A DNA stretch of 64,000 nucleotides from Neonectria sp. B-13 (GCA_002682825.1 NOKP01000059.1:52761-116760), one strand, 5' to 3'. Positions 1 through 12,081 are shown, numbered from the stretch's first letter. Notes: a model not told the origin generated them from the sequence alone. Translations and numbers: made by a program.

Positions 1-134
1 TACTGCATTATCTTCATCTCCCCTTCGCTCAATAGTTTCGTGCAAGGGAGGCAGGGCAGGCAAACTGCATCTGATTCTTCAGGAGGGTCCAACAACTGGC
101 TGGCCCGTGAGATGACAATAGTACGGCCGAAGGC

Positions 135-1107
135 CTAGCCCCTATGCCGAGTTGAGACAAACATAATGCTGTCACCGCTCTGGGCCTCGGAGGCCTCCTC
201 TCCCTCGAGCTCCCAGTCGGCGTCGTTGATCAAAACCAGGGTACCTAGGCGACTATCGCCACCTCATCAGCCGCAGAGCTACATGGAGGAGGGAGTGTGT
301 ATGTAGGAGAAGGGGGCTCCAGTATAAGATTCTGGGGCAAACGGCAGAAGACAACGCCGGTACTTGCAGTTGGGATAGAGGGGAGTGGGCATAGCGGTTG
401 AAGCAAGGCAAGGAGAAGCCTATCCAGCAGGGAGGATGAATCAGGAAATCTGGCGACTAAGTCGAACCGCAGGGCAACGGGGGAGAGGGTGAATGGGAGC
501 TAAGACATACAGATGGTTGTCGAGAACGAACAGGTCTTTACGACTATCGTTCATAACATGCTCGCAGAGAAAGTCAATAAGATGGGCGATGGATGTAGTC
601 TGGCCACCCTTGTCGATGGCGGGAATGTTCAGGGCATGGCTGCGCTGATGAGAAAAGAGCATCTCAGGAAAGAATTCACATGGTCAGCGAGGGAACAGAA
701 CACCTGGAAACACACCAAACAACCACGTAAAGAGGGAAACGAGGACAACGATCAGCGCGCCAAGGAGATGCATGAAGTGGGTTGGTAGAAGAAGCGTAAT
801 GTTTGCATAGCCACCATCAGCATTCGCATCCGCATCCGCATCCGCATTAGCATCAGCTTCAGGGAACAGGCTTTGAAGAAGGCTGAAGCAGGAGGGCGTG
901 AAGGGGTTGGACAGCCAGTATCAAAAAGTGATAGGTACCTACGCCAGGGTGGAGGTATGTAAAGTAAGGCGAGGATAGCGAGGATGACAGCTCACAAATG
1001 GACGAGATGAGAGGGAGGCGCCGGACTCACGAGAACTCGACAGTGATGGAGAGCTGGGGACCGATGGCGGTGGCGGCCGCCGCCGCTTCAGAGGAAGAAT
1101 CGGCCAT
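135..1107 (-). pseudogene. URM1: URM1 ubiquitin-related modifier, degraded copy
   Basis: Urm1 is a cytosolic ubiquitin-like sulfur carrier for 2-thiolation of wobble U34 in tRNAs and for urmylation. Three exons can be read. Exon 1 (1107-1031) gives a short Ala-rich leader and QLSITVEFS, then a GTGAGT donor. Exon 2 (about 662-511) carries the ubiquitin-like core, with IDFLCEHVMNDSRKDLFV, and ends at a GTATGT donor. Exon 3 (252-135) follows a TAG acceptor in correct phase and reads [15 protein letters not shown] to the end. Two defects are visible. No acceptor joins exon 1 to exon 2 in frame, and the Gly-Gly-Leu expected before EMLFS is absent. The C-terminus reads STRHRG-stop, whereas the family ends in LHGG; the terminal diglycine is the thiocarboxylation site. 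Family identity is firm from the core. That it is non-functional is inferred; sequencing error could explain part of it. Confidence 0.85.
820..857. repeat. GCATCC-type hexanucleotide microsatellite in URM1 intron 1
   Basis: About six imperfect units of gcatcc/gcattc/gcatta lie inside the first intron of the URM1 copy. Confidence 0.7.
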
Positions 1108-1289
1108 GGCGAGAAGGGTCGTAGATGGATCGCTGGGTGTTTGGTGTTTGTTGGATGATGGATGATGGATGATGGGATGGATGCTATTGTTGTCGCTGGG
1201 CCAATCTCCGATATCCTGGTCCTTCTCTTTTTCGCCCTCTTGTGGTTCTAGAGCGCGTGTGCGTATGCGTACAGCACACACACACACAC

Positions 1290-2130
1290 TTTTGTAAAAA
1301 AAAAATCGCTTATTTCAGCTTTGTCTCGGCCTATTCCTGTTCCTATTACCGGGGTAGAAGCGAGATGTTCTTGGTTAGTTAGGCGGTGATTTAGCAGTTG
1401 GTGGTTTTGCTTTGGAGTCACAGTTCTTCCAATCGCTTATTCCCGGCGGGCTGAGTTGGACGAGACACAGCTCGGGATGAAAACTGATGCACGCGCGCTT
1501 GGGGCAGTTGTCAGCAAACGGTAACCACTCCGGCAGTTTGGGAAAAGGGCGAGATCATTTTATACAAGCCACACACGAGTTGCAATCACAAGGATTGAAG
1601 CTAGTTTGAGAAACACGAAAGAAACGAGTTCAACTACAAGGCTAGTTAGTAAATCTACTGTTTTAGACTTCGAAACACATATCAGCCACTACTTCCCAAT
1701 TGCTGACGAACCCAGAGGCTTAATTTATTCGTCTGCTCTCTCACTTCAGGCTCTTTCCCAGACACCACAAGGTACTTGATCACCTGATCTCATCAATGGA
1801 AGACCCGGAGTCGATACAGTTCCGTAAAGCACCTGGCCCGCTGACATTTTTTTCCTTCCTAGATTAACGTAATGGGCTTTCCTGGTGAGTTGTCAAGTTC
1901 CCCATACCTGAGAAATGAGCATCTGATCCAAGCTTTGAAGTTCAGGTAGCATTAACAGTAGAGCAAAGACAGAGTAATTCCATTTCTGACAGGCAGTGTA
2001 GTGATACTGCCTTGTGTATGGCTGTTGATAAGACTACCTTGATAGCAGATTGTGTGAGTCTCTTATTCTAATGGGTAAAGAAAACGCTGCGCTGGTTGAC
2101 CTTCTGAAATACTAGAAGCCTCTTGACAGC
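1290..2130. other. No gene seen
   Basis: This stretch lies upstream of the URM1 start on the minus strand. A short CA/GT run at about 1275-1290 precedes an A-run. I see no ORF, RNA gene or repeat that I can support. Confidence 0.5.
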
Positions 2131-2133
2131 CAG

Positions 2134-3366
2134 TCAATCTTGGTCTATTGGTATGCGAAGCCAAGTGCCTACCATTAATATATGAAACAACGATCCAACC
2201 TTAACCAAATACCAGAGGAGCATTGTACCTACCTTGACGAGCGCGCGCCTGACAGCACTGGGATCCAAAGATGATCTAACGGGCTTTATATCTCGAGCAT
2301 GATAGGACACGGCCAACAACCCTTCAAGCATAACCTTTTCTTCAAAGTGTCGATAGCTTGGTTGTTTGTTCGACAACGTCCTCTGGAATCGCACAACTAG
2401 CAGTTATGAAAGAAAGACTTACCTTGCCTGGCGTAAGCTTTGGTATGCATATTAACCACTTCTCAACTTGACTAAGGCCGGCCCCCCTGTGAGCTTTTAT
2501 CCTATTTCTTTTCTTGAAGTTTATCGAGGAGCGTCGTTTGACTCGACACCCACGTCCCTTGAGGTTTGCACACCTTTATCACAAAAAGAACTGCGCCGCC
2601 AAGGAGAGTCTTGATATTGATCCCCTCGCCCTCCCTAGACCAGAGCAGATTACCAGTCATCCTAAGAGAAACCATGTCAAGTCCCCAAGTATCAGTATAG
2701 GGAGCCATGTCGGGCTATTGCTAGTGTCTCTGCCAGGGTCGTGCATTCTGTGACCGACGGGCGAGGTCGATGCGGAACCACCTTCCGACGACTTCAACGC
2801 GCTGTGCTTGTTGTACAACCTTCGGACTTCGGGATGTGTTCCGTTCAGATGCTGAAGCTTCGACATCCTAGGGACCCCCTACCGCCAGGCATGCCGGTTG
2901 ATTCGCAAGACTGTAATTGTTTTGCATCGCATGACTGAGTACCATGCGGCTGTAACATGGCCATCCACCTCTAGGACGCGAGGTTTGATCATAGCCACCA
3001 GCGCAAACACTCCTCCCATGAATCCTCTCAAGCAGCAGAACTCTGAGCCAACTTTCATCACCGTCAGGAAAAGAACCTCAGCCCTAAGTTGAGCCCGCTT
3101 GGGCTGAGCCTTAAGTCCTGGTTTCTCAGCCCAAGTCAAGCATCGACTCAACTTAGAGCGGCAGCTATACAAGCAGAAATATATTTGGTATGCTTGGGTT
3201 TCGTTCCCGAGTTATGGGTTATTGCATGGGAGGATAGTCTAGATCTCTGGAGCGAAAACACTGTTTCGAGTCTATCTTGATAATATGGTAGGAAGTTGGA
3301 GTCTTCGTGAGGGAACTCGAAGGTTCTCAGTCGAGAATTCAGTCCAGAGGAGTGCCTTGATACCAA
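2134..3366 (-). pseudogene. Uncharacterised decayed coding region, possibly protein-kinase derived
   Basis: Overlapping minus-strand reading frames (3366-3148, 3172-2879, 2866-2657, 2708-2502, 2394-2134) continue one another with frame changes, as in a frame-shifted gene. The stretch APYTDTWGLDMVSLRMTG followed by WSREGEG loosely resembles the APE-to-DxWxLG segment of a protein-kinase C-lobe. It is preceded in another frame by GRDTSNSPTW, where a kinase activation loop would end. I see no DFG or HRD motif, so the kinase reading is a guess. What is visible is only an interrupted coding-like stretch without a confident start or end. Confidence 0.25.
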
Positions 3367-3849
3367 TCATGGAAGTCTTTGCCCTCGGGCAGTCTCCGTG
3401 TAAGAGCACTACTTGCATGAGTTGCTCAAATCATGTTGTGTCGGTACTGGTAGACCGAGTGTTGCTAATTCAATACATCGATCGATGGTATAGAGCAGAG
3501 CACGCAGAAGATAGAAAGGCCATGGCTAGATGCTTTTTCTTAGGTATCGAAGTTGTTGAATTAGCATGTTTGGTTGCTTTCAGCTCCGGTTGTGTAGGTA
3601 CTTCCTCAAGCCTACTTAGGTGCTTAGTTGCATTTACAGCAGTCAGGCACCTACTACCTTAGGGTAATTGGCAAAGTAGCGTACGTAGCTCAAGCAGAGT
3701 TGGCCAATGACATAAGCATCCTACTTCCAGATCTCAACGATGAGCACTCGCAGCCAATCAGCTTCCGAGTTGGACACAATTTTCAGACTCACATCTACGC
3801 CGTCGGCAGCAATTCTGACGACTTGGTCGGCAGCCCTGTTTCGGTCGAG

Positions 3850-4300
3850 TACTTATCGACGGGGACCAACCGGCAGATGGTCGTTGTGGATTGGAGCCGC
3901 GGCGGTATCTTGGCCTTTGGCGCCGACATCAACGTTGCTCTGTGGAGGCCTGCTGTGAGTTTCGGTGTTGCCCCTCCTCAGTGACTCCTCGCTGAGCTTG
4001 TTAGGCACCATAGGCTGATCATGTTTTGTTCTAGCTGCAACCTCCAAAGGGTATCACAGCACTTCTAGGTGGTCACAAGCAAACAGTCGAGGCCGTTTCT
4101 TTCCTCCCGAGGTCGACGGAGATGCCTCATCCTATTTAATCACCGGATCTGACGACAAGACTCTCAATATCTGGAAAGCATCCCAGGATGGGGAGGATTT
4201 TGCGCCTCTCTAAAATTCATCTGAGCACACCGGTGCCATCAACTGCATTGCCGTGTTGCGGGTAAAGACGGAGTCCCCGAGGTGGATCAATGCAACTGGT
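3850..4300 (+). pseudogene. ELP2: ELP2 (Elongator WD40 subunit) 5' fragment, frame-shifted
   Basis: Elp2 is the WD40 scaffold subunit of Elongator, which makes mcm5/ncm5 side chains on wobble U34 of tRNAs. Exon 1 reads VSVEYLSTGTNRQ then GILAFGADINVALWRPA up to a GTGAGT donor at 3955. The 80-nt intron ends in TTCTAG at 4034, and exon 2 continues in phase with PKGITALLGGHKQTVEAVSF. The next WD repeat (YLITGSDDKTLNIWKAS) is one base out of frame, with the break at about 4106-4109 in a CCC run, and an in-frame TAA follows at about 4211. EHTGAINCIAVL is still readable, then similarity stops near 4300. There is no clear initiator ATG: the codon before VGSPVSV is TTG. This is about one eighth of an Elp2 of roughly 800 residues. 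Identity rests on the recognisable N-terminal Elp2 WD repeats. Confidence 0.75.
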
Positions 4301-6540
4301 TGCCTACCCTCAGACAACTCGAACCTGAGGCGAGCCATTGGGCACTGAAGCCTAGCCACTTGGACTTTAATCAGCGAGCGAAGATTGTGAGCACCTGCGG
4401 TCTTATGCTTGGCTTGCAGGCTTCCATTACTGATCCGTAGTCCACTTCTGTCCGTAGTCCACTTCTGTCCTGAGCTAACTTCTGCTCCTGAGCCTATTTC
4501 CGTTCTACCTACTCCGCACTAGCTCTACGAATCTCACATTAGTCCAGACATCTCAACACTCCTGCGCACCAGCGGCCCTTGCTGTAGTAACATAACCACT
4601 GATCCACCTAATCAGCGACCTCGCCTATGATATTAGAGACCTCAACAGGATGGACTTGTTTCCAGAGGGTATTAAGAAGATGTATGAAATGTATCCGTCG
4701 CTAGACAACAGAGACACAGAGGTGCGGTAGGAGAATGTATTTATCGTCTACGAGTCAGAGTAGGCAATAGACAAGCAACATAACGGACATCTCTAAGAAA
4801 CACACTGTGAGCTGTCAGGCCTTCCACGTTTGTGCCATGCACCATATTGATTAGATTAAGCGCAATATACTTCCACTCGCACTCAATCTTATCTAACCAT
4901 ATGAAATATAGAAACCGAACACTGTACGTGTAAGTACTTCGGCAGTTAAGCATTCAACACCCGTAAAGATCCATGTACCCCTGGATTGCTTGCTAGTCAA
5001 CCTTTCGTCAAGTGTTGTGGATCTGGTGTACTATTCATGCCTTGTCCCTCTGTGCCTTGCAACTTACACTCAAGCCAACTTATGCCAGCTTGGGGGCATT
5101 TTCATATTTCTCAATCAAGCACCAAAGGAGTTCCTTCCACTTAGTTTCCCATTGCGTTGTTACCTCCGCCAGCCCTCGTTAGAAATTGGACACGCCTCCA
5201 GGCAAATGTTGCGCTCTTTCATAAGCTGCATGATGTAGGAAGGCTTCGCAAGCGCAAAGCCGTCCCACGTCACAACAAAACTGACGACTCATTCAAGAGG
5301 CGGAGGATTATCATGACTGATTCATCCGCCTTACACCAATGCTGCAGTTTAGTCCACCATAACAAACGCCGATATAAAGCCCATCAGTGTCATATACATT
5401 GAGACTCTTTTCAAGATTCTTTATGTGCTAGTATTTTGATCATCCATTTACAATATCTATCACTCTGAAGTTTAACGTATATAATACTATGTTCGGGAGA
5501 AATGGACCCGGCCTATGCCTTGAAAAACTGGCCGGGTAACACAACGAGGCTCGGATCTAGCAGCTACTGCAGCCCCAGACAAGAGCGAGCTCATGGTTGG
5601 CCGTTCGTTCTCGCTGGCCGAAGCCCAACCTGGCTGAAAAGCGCCAGATGAGCCAAAAGCGAGAGTTTCTGCACACATAGCAATAACCCATCCCTAAAAA
5701 CTCGAGTCAGTTTAGGAATGTCAGTCTTGAACGTAAGCCAATCTATCGAAGGTCGAAACTCAGGATTTTGTATGCCCCAGGTTATAACTTGGATCCAAAA
5801 GAGGCCATCTTGAATCCCGTTGCTACTCGCAAGGTCACAAGGTCAGGCAGCCCTATCAAGGCAGGGCTTATACGACGACAATGGGCCTGTAGTCATATAA
5901 CCAGAAGAGCTTGTTCGGAGAAATCCCACTTGACCAGGAGGTATAATAGGACCAATCCAAGTAGGACCACTGGACTAGGTTCGGAAGGATTCTAATAACT
6001 TAGTTCCTATGGATTCCAAGAGGCAGGATATTGGACTACAGAACCAGAGGGCCCTAGCCAAATGGAAAGCCTTTGGATGAAACTAGCTAAGGACTTTGCT
6101 ATAGCGACAAAGCCTAGCATCCAGTCCAAGGAACATCCAACTCTACTGGAAGATAGGAGGCTATTAATGCATCTTTGAACGAGATCCAAAGGAAGGTATA
6201 TTTGATACTGACCCGGCTGAGCTAGGATAATGAAAATTATTGGGAGTGGGACCAATCCAAGCAGCAATTCCGGCACTAGGACGAGAACAACAAAGATTGG
6301 CTTTCCCGACAGCTTTGACTGAGATAACGCATGGCCTATGGCAGCCGCTGCCATCAAACCCCAGTACAAAAGTCCAATTCTTATACAGTAAACCTGAATT
6401 CATGAAATAAGGACACTTGATAGCTTGCCAAACCAGTGCTTACTAGAGACTGTAGAAGACTGTGACTTGCTTGGACAACCCATCATAGGTGTAAAGACAA
6501 CTTTATTAATCAGATACTACAATACATTAATGCACCTTAA
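4300..6540. other. No supportable gene
   Basis: Only short unrelated ORFs are present. The sequence between 5760 and 6420 is moderately AT-rich and may be an older retroelement remnant, since it runs straight into the gypsy integrase fragment, but I recognise no domain in it. A tandem duplication (tccgtagtccacttctg, twice) lies at about 4434-4470. Confidence 0.4.
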
Positions 6541-6542
6541 GC

Positions 6543-7265
6543 GTGTCAGGGAATTCCCAAGTGAATCATCTCGGACAGGGTCCCAAATTCCTCAAGGACA
6601 TATGGCAGGAGATGTGGAATGCATTCGTAACCAGCCTGTTGATGTCCACCGCGTGGCATCCGCACACCGATGGAGCCTCCGAACGTCGCAATCAGACCAT
6701 GGAAGTCGCACTGAAATGTTTTGTTAGTGACTTCCCAGACAAACCGTGGGTGTATGCGATAGTTCGATTGCAGTTCGCGCTCAACAATTCGTACGCATCC
6801 GCGATCAAGCAGGCGCCAAGCGAACTCGTCATGGGCCAACGGATGGAAGATGGATTACGTTACCTGGGAGAAGGAAGCCTGGTGCTCTAACGAGATGTTC
6901 TCTATGAATAAGCTTGACTTGCGATTGCGCAAGCGTAGGCCGCCATGAAACAGCGGTATGACTCTCGACACCGACCAGTCGAGTGCAAGCCCGATGACTG
7001 GGTATGGCTGCAGCTGAGAAAAGGATACTCGGTAGCAGACGACCGGGTCCCGAAACTGAAAGAACGGCGCACTGGACCATACAAAATTATGGAACAAGTC
7101 GGCCACCTAGCGTATCGCCTGGGGATGGCTGACAATCTCAACATCCATCCGGTGGTCTCGGTGGCCCATCTGAAGCTAGCCAGCGAACCAAAGAAAAGAC
7201 CCGGACCGGTGGAAGTCGAGGAAACCAGGCCCGGACAATTGCGAGACGAGTACCAGCATTACGAG
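6543..7265 (+). mobile_element. Ty3/gypsy retrotransposon fragment, integrase and integrase C-terminus
   Basis: Plus-strand frames encode the end of a Ty3-type integrase core: GPKFLKDIWQEMWNAF, then STAWHPHTDGASERRNQTME with the Glu of the DDE triad, and FVSDFPDKPWV. After a stop at 6888-6890 a second frame (6945 on) gives the post-core region: KQRYDSRHRPVECKPDDWVW, ERRTGPYKIMEQVGHLAYRL and HPVVSVAHLKLA. Protease, reverse transcriptase and RNase H are not seen upstream, and no LTR can be defined. The fragment ends abruptly at about 7265, where the sequence becomes the reversed 3' end of a copia element. Confidence 0.9.
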
Positions 7266-8780
7266 GTCGGATCGCCCAGCTTTTCGAAGAAGCTGCGGAT
7301 CCAGGTGGCCTCAGAGATCGCAGCCGATATCGCGTAGTATTCGGCTTCGGTGGTGGACTTGACCACAGTCATCTGACACTTGCTGGCCCAAGAAATAGGG
7401 CCGCCTATCATCATAAAGATGTACGCAGCTGTGGACCTTGCCGTATCTGGGTCGCCCGCGTAGTCAGAGTCTGGATAGCCGTGAGTACCGTATTTGATGC
7501 CATATCACTCCTCGTGGAGGCGCCGGTATGTGATACCCGGCTCGTAGTGGGCTTGAGGTATCGTAAATTTCGCTTGGTGGCTGTGAAGTATTCCTCTGTT
7601 GGGTTACTCATGAACCTAGCCTAGAACCCGTTCGTAAAGGAGAGGTCGGGCCTCGTATGTATCGCTAGGTGCGTTTGTATGCGCCCGGGGGCCGCGATCG
7701 CTTGACATTGTGGTCGGCAGGAAGGGAAACTGGCTCGTGGAAGACCAGGTGGATTGACACGTAGACCTTCTTGCCCTTGAGGTGCCAAACTCGATAGAGG
7801 TGTTGGCCTTGATACCCCACGAGGATGCCTTCCCAGCCGCGTGCCTTCATTTTGGCGCTCTTGACACGCTTCTCAAGCTTGATGTTGACGAAGACCTTGC
7901 ACTCGAGTGTGCGAGGATGCTCAGTAGAGGGCTTGTTGCCCTCTGAGTCTTTGATACCGTTGTGGAAGACCTCCCAAGGGGTCTTCTAGTCGAGCGTTTT
8001 CGTAGCAGTCACGTTTGTTATCTCAACGCACGCGTGACGTATCCCCCCCTAGAGCGGAAGAGGGATTTCCTGATCGATCATGACGGCTCTGGCCTTCTCA
8101 AGAAGTGTGCGATGAGATCGCTCGATAACGCCAGCTTGCTCGTGCCCGTAGAGAGGGGTGGTCGTGATCCGTGTCACAGATGCCCGCATCGCGGCGCGGA
8201 CTTTTGCGTTGAAAAGCTCGCCTCCCCCATCGATCCTTATCTCCTTGGGGGCATGCTTGACTCTGCTTAGCTCGTCAACATCCTTACGGATGTGGTAGGC
8301 AGCTTCATTCTTGAGTCTCATGAGATGGCACCATTTCCATCGGGACTTATCCTCTGTAAAGAGGAGGAACATACCCTTGCCGTCCCAAGTGGGAGGCTTA
8401 ATGAAGCAGATGTCGGCGTGGATACGGTCCAAGATGTGAGCAGCGCGTTGACGAGGGTCTTTTGGCGAGAACCTCACGCTCTTTGCGAGCTCACAGACGT
8501 CGCAAGCGCACTTGTATTCGACAGTGGACGTGATCGCCCCGGTCGTGGCTTTGAGGGTGCGATTGACACCGTCGTAGCTGCTGTGAGCAAGGCAGTGATG
8601 CCAGAGCTTGACATCGCGTGCTTCCTGATGCGTTATCATGGCCTTCTGGATTCCTCGGTGGCCGATGACGCCGCCGACGAACGTTTGTTCTTGCTGAGGT
8701 AGCCGCCTGAGAGGTACAGCTTCTTGCCGGAAAAGACGTTCAATAGGAAGGATTGTACTAATACTGTGTGCATGAGAAAC
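7266..8780 (-). mobile_element. Ty1/copia retrotransposon fragment with reverse transcriptase deleted
   Basis: Read on the minus strand from high to low coordinates. About 8780-8640 is the end of the protease region (SFLLNVFSGKKLYLSGGYL). 8639-8049 is the GAG-pre-integrase and integrase core: KLWHHCLAHSSYDGVNR with C-x2-C after it, HADICF with the first Asp, IDGGGELFNAKV with the second Asp, and GVIERSHRTLLEKAR with the catalytic Glu. 7850-7665 is the integrase C-terminal part (GWEGILVGYQGQHLYRVW). At about 7620 the sequence jumps to the RNase H end of pol (NPTEEYFTATKRNLRYLK, then in another frame [13 protein letters not shown] and [11 protein letters not shown]). The whole reverse transcriptase, normally several hundred residues, is absent. 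Frame changes separate the blocks. Confidence 0.9.
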
Positions 8781-8840
8781 ACAGTGACGGATTCATTGCC
8801 GTAAAGCGTAATCAGGGAAGAATACGACGGTGGAAGAGTC

Positions 8841-8955
8841 TGGGTGAAGGCGGCAACTACCATGGCTTTCACATGACCGCAGGGAACCTAGTCCTATCTT
8901 GAGATGACGAACAAAGCAACGGGGACGCGCCCCTTGTTATTGTCGTCAACCAACA
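8841..8955. repeat. Dispersed repeat R1, copy 1
   Basis: Similar by eye to 55528-55642 in the same orientation: both contain aaggcggcaactaccatggc and gaacaaagcaac and end in accaaca. On the reverse strand both copies begin TGTTGG, so this could be an LTR edge. It lies just upstream of the copia fragment on that element's strand, but I cannot delimit a full LTR. Confidence 0.55.
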
Positions 8956-8959
8956 CTGC

Positions 8960-11380
8960 GGGTAATTGCAAGCTCAGCGAGAATAAGTCTGATGAGCAGG
9001 GCGGAGTAGACAATGCAATACCTAATTAGACCTTGACTCTCAGCTTCTAGATTGTCTCCATTAATCAGTTGGATCTGTGTGTATAACTTTGCTCTGCGAT
9101 GCATGATGTCGTTAGTTGTCGCAAATTACGCATCATACTCTTTTCCCATGACTTACCCGAGTTTCTGAGCTGTACCCTTTCCCATCTACCCGGGATTCCC
9201 ATCTGCCTTGATGGGTTGGACTATTCTCTCTTGCGCAGGGGATCCATACGGAGTTTGTGTCAAGAAGACAAAGTGCACGCCTCATCCGAGTACCTCACAA
9301 AAGGGAAATGTCAGAAAATGTATCGCGTCTGCAGCGTGCATGCGTCTTCTTTTCCCTACGCAGCATCCGGGTGACATTTCAGCCCCCTTTCCTTCCGTTA
9401 GCTAAGCTCCATGAGGGGCGGAGGAGGCGCCAACAGGATAAATAAAAACTGATCTGGTTAGTGTGTTCTCTGTTCCCTGGACACCAATAAAGTCAAACTA
9501 TCAAGGCCAAAGTTTCGAATGCGAAAGGAGAAAAGGGATGACTTGTTTAACTACATACGAGACCCTATTAGTAGGGTTTAGAGGGGACACATAGGCGGCA
9601 TAGGATAAATATAGCCCGATTACGGTGCTAAGTTGGGTCTAGATGATCCTCATGGGAGATGGCGCTCTCCGCCATGCTATATCTCGACTTCAGACATTGG
9701 CGCCTGTACCCCGCCCCTCAACGCAAATCATGAGGCAGACTAGCGCATCGGCAAGAGGTCAGAAGAATCGTCTTTTCCGAGGCATAACTGCAGAAAAGGA
9801 CGCATTGGTGTTCCCTCTGACCACGAAAGAATCTTACCAGTCCCTCGTTTTGATGAGCATACGAGGGTAGCCAAAGTGGGTGGCTTGGGCCTGAATGATG
9901 TTGCACATGTATCTCGGCGTTCGTCCTATCTGCTCTTGGGATAAGCAGTTAAGGGCTTCAGATTGGTTGTATCTATATCAACACTAACAATATAAAGAAC
10001 CTATTCCTCTTGTCCTTTGCCCGTGGTGCCTTAACAGCCGGTAAGTAGTAGTAGCTATGGGGTGCTTGTACCTTGCAATCAGAATAATAAGACATCCAAT
10101 GCAACAACACCTACCAGGCAGTCCCAAAGGTAGCTAAAACATCAATTAGGCTTACGAGTAAGCAGCAACTGGGACAGGAGATAAGAATGAACACTCTATA
10201 GTAGGATATAGTACAAATTTGGTTGATGGCTAGGACCCATGTCCCGTTGAATCGTTGTATCTGCGTACATCAGCGAACGGGAGATTTTACGACGCAGATT
10301 GGGTATAAATCAGGGCTTGTATATGAACCGGTAAAAGAGGTCAACATAGGACTGTTTACTGAGAACCCAGAAGGATTTAGAAAGACCGAGAGATCTCGTT
10401 GTAATTCACCTAGCAGGTTCGCAGGCCAATATCCGGATATGCCACCCACGGAAGCCAATTCAGTTGCATAAGCGTCTGTGATCTCGGGTGGGGGGGGGGG
10501 CATACTGTCCGAAGTGCCCCGAAGCCAAATGGAATCATTGCCCGTGCTCTTTTCCAATCGAATGCAGGATGTTCGGTGCGTCCATTATGAATAGTGATAG
10601 GTCATGAACGTAATAGTACCACCCTGCTGGTATCCCAAAGCTGCAATACTATTCAAGCTGTGGCCTCCAAGCTTGCGCGCTGTCGGTTTACCACCACCTG
10701 ATATCAGCTCATGACGGAGAGGCTGCTGGGCGCTCAATGGCGCCTCCCCCCAACACAATCTCTTACCCACCTTTGCGTGATTCGTATCCGCACCAATTGA
10801 TTTCGTTGCTCAGATCGTTGGCCCAGACTGGTGTGATTGAGGCGTTTGCATCCCGTTGGCACTGGCGCGGCGAAGCCCGCTACACCGAAACTTGCTGGCT
10901 TGTTAGGTTCAAAACTCTCTCCCTCTACACCCCAGCCACACCCTGAGCAGAGAAACCTTGTGTTGGGTCCAGAAAACGGCGACCTATACTACCCGAACGG
11001 GTGTCCTGGTGGTTTCGGTAGCCAGCCTTCGCCTAGACGCCCGGATCAACAATGGTGTCAACAAATGCGGAGCGCTGTGGACTGGGCTGGCGTATTGACA
11101 AACCGGGTAAGTTACCGTAGTCAAATGGAACAGATCTTGCAGGTCTTGGCCAGCGCTAGTGAAAGCGCGCGTTGCATAGACTTGTCTGCGCTAATGTGCG
11201 ACCCACTTAGGCAAAGTATTGCTCACACCCCGTGCATTGGGAGATAGATGTCGGCATGTGTCAAGGGCTAGGGTCCTGTACGGAACAGCTACATCGCGAT
11301 ACCTCGGGTAGACCCCATGTCCCTCGGCCTTTTTGACCCCCTCAAGAGCCCCTTATACATATCCAAAGGGGTTAGCTCAA
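8960..11380. other. No supportable gene
   Basis: Short ORFs on both strands, none recognisable. A poly-G run of about 11 sits at 10490-10500. A TTTAGAGG/CCCTATTAG-rich stretch lies at 9540-9600. Part of it (about 9358-9385) resembles 55778-55798 near repeat R1. Confidence 0.4.
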
Positions 11381-11500
11381 GGTGCATTTGCCGGATCCTA
11401 GCATATCTCCCACAGGACCCGTTCTTCATAAAAGACCGAGTCTCAGGCCCCAGTTGTACTCAATCAAGTCACCTAATGTATCCCTACTCAAGCGCCCCGT
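11381..11500 (+). repeat. Dispersed repeat R2, copy 1
   Basis: About 120 bp matching 27616-27737 in the same orientation: ggtgcatttgccggat, then tcataaaagaccg, then tgtatccctactcaagcgc. It is not attached to any recognisable coding sequence here. Confidence 0.65.
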
Positions 11501-12081
11501 AACCTCCAACAGGATGCACTGAGTCTACTTCCAGGCCATGTACCCTTTATAAATAGCAATCCCCGGTGTTCCCACACACCCACAAAAGCCAGTCTCACCT
11601 GTCATTTCTTGGCACATCCTCTATCGGTATAATGCAGGTGGCGAAGATGGTCAGACCTCAGCTGGTGATCCCTGACACTTGTTCAACTTTCGCCCGCGTG
11701 GTAACGGCAAGAGTCCCCGGCAGCCTAGTGACAATACGGCTCGGGCTGATCCAGCCCTTGATGTCTCTCTCCGATGGAATTGCGGCAAGTTCAATGTTGA
11801 TAACCCCCCTCCCCCAGCCGTGGGTCTCTGGCTCATTCTCATCTGCAGGTCCCGTCAGACCCTGTAAAACTGGTCTGGGCATGACGGGCATAAGCCCTGT
11901 CTCATACTCCTAAACAGGTGTCAACCGTGTAGTATTAAAGGGCCCCGACGTCGCAAGCAAGGGCCCGATGATGACAAGCACCGCGCGCAAATATGTATTC
12001 CGTTTTTGCTTACTATGCTACGATTCGCGACCAACATCTTGAGGGATTCGGATATTTCACAATAGGCGATGACAATGCCCC

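Noticed and set aside
7338..7440. Continuation of the gypsy ORF past 7265
   Set aside because: The last residues of that frame are the reverse complement of copia RNase H; the gypsy similarity ends at about 7265.
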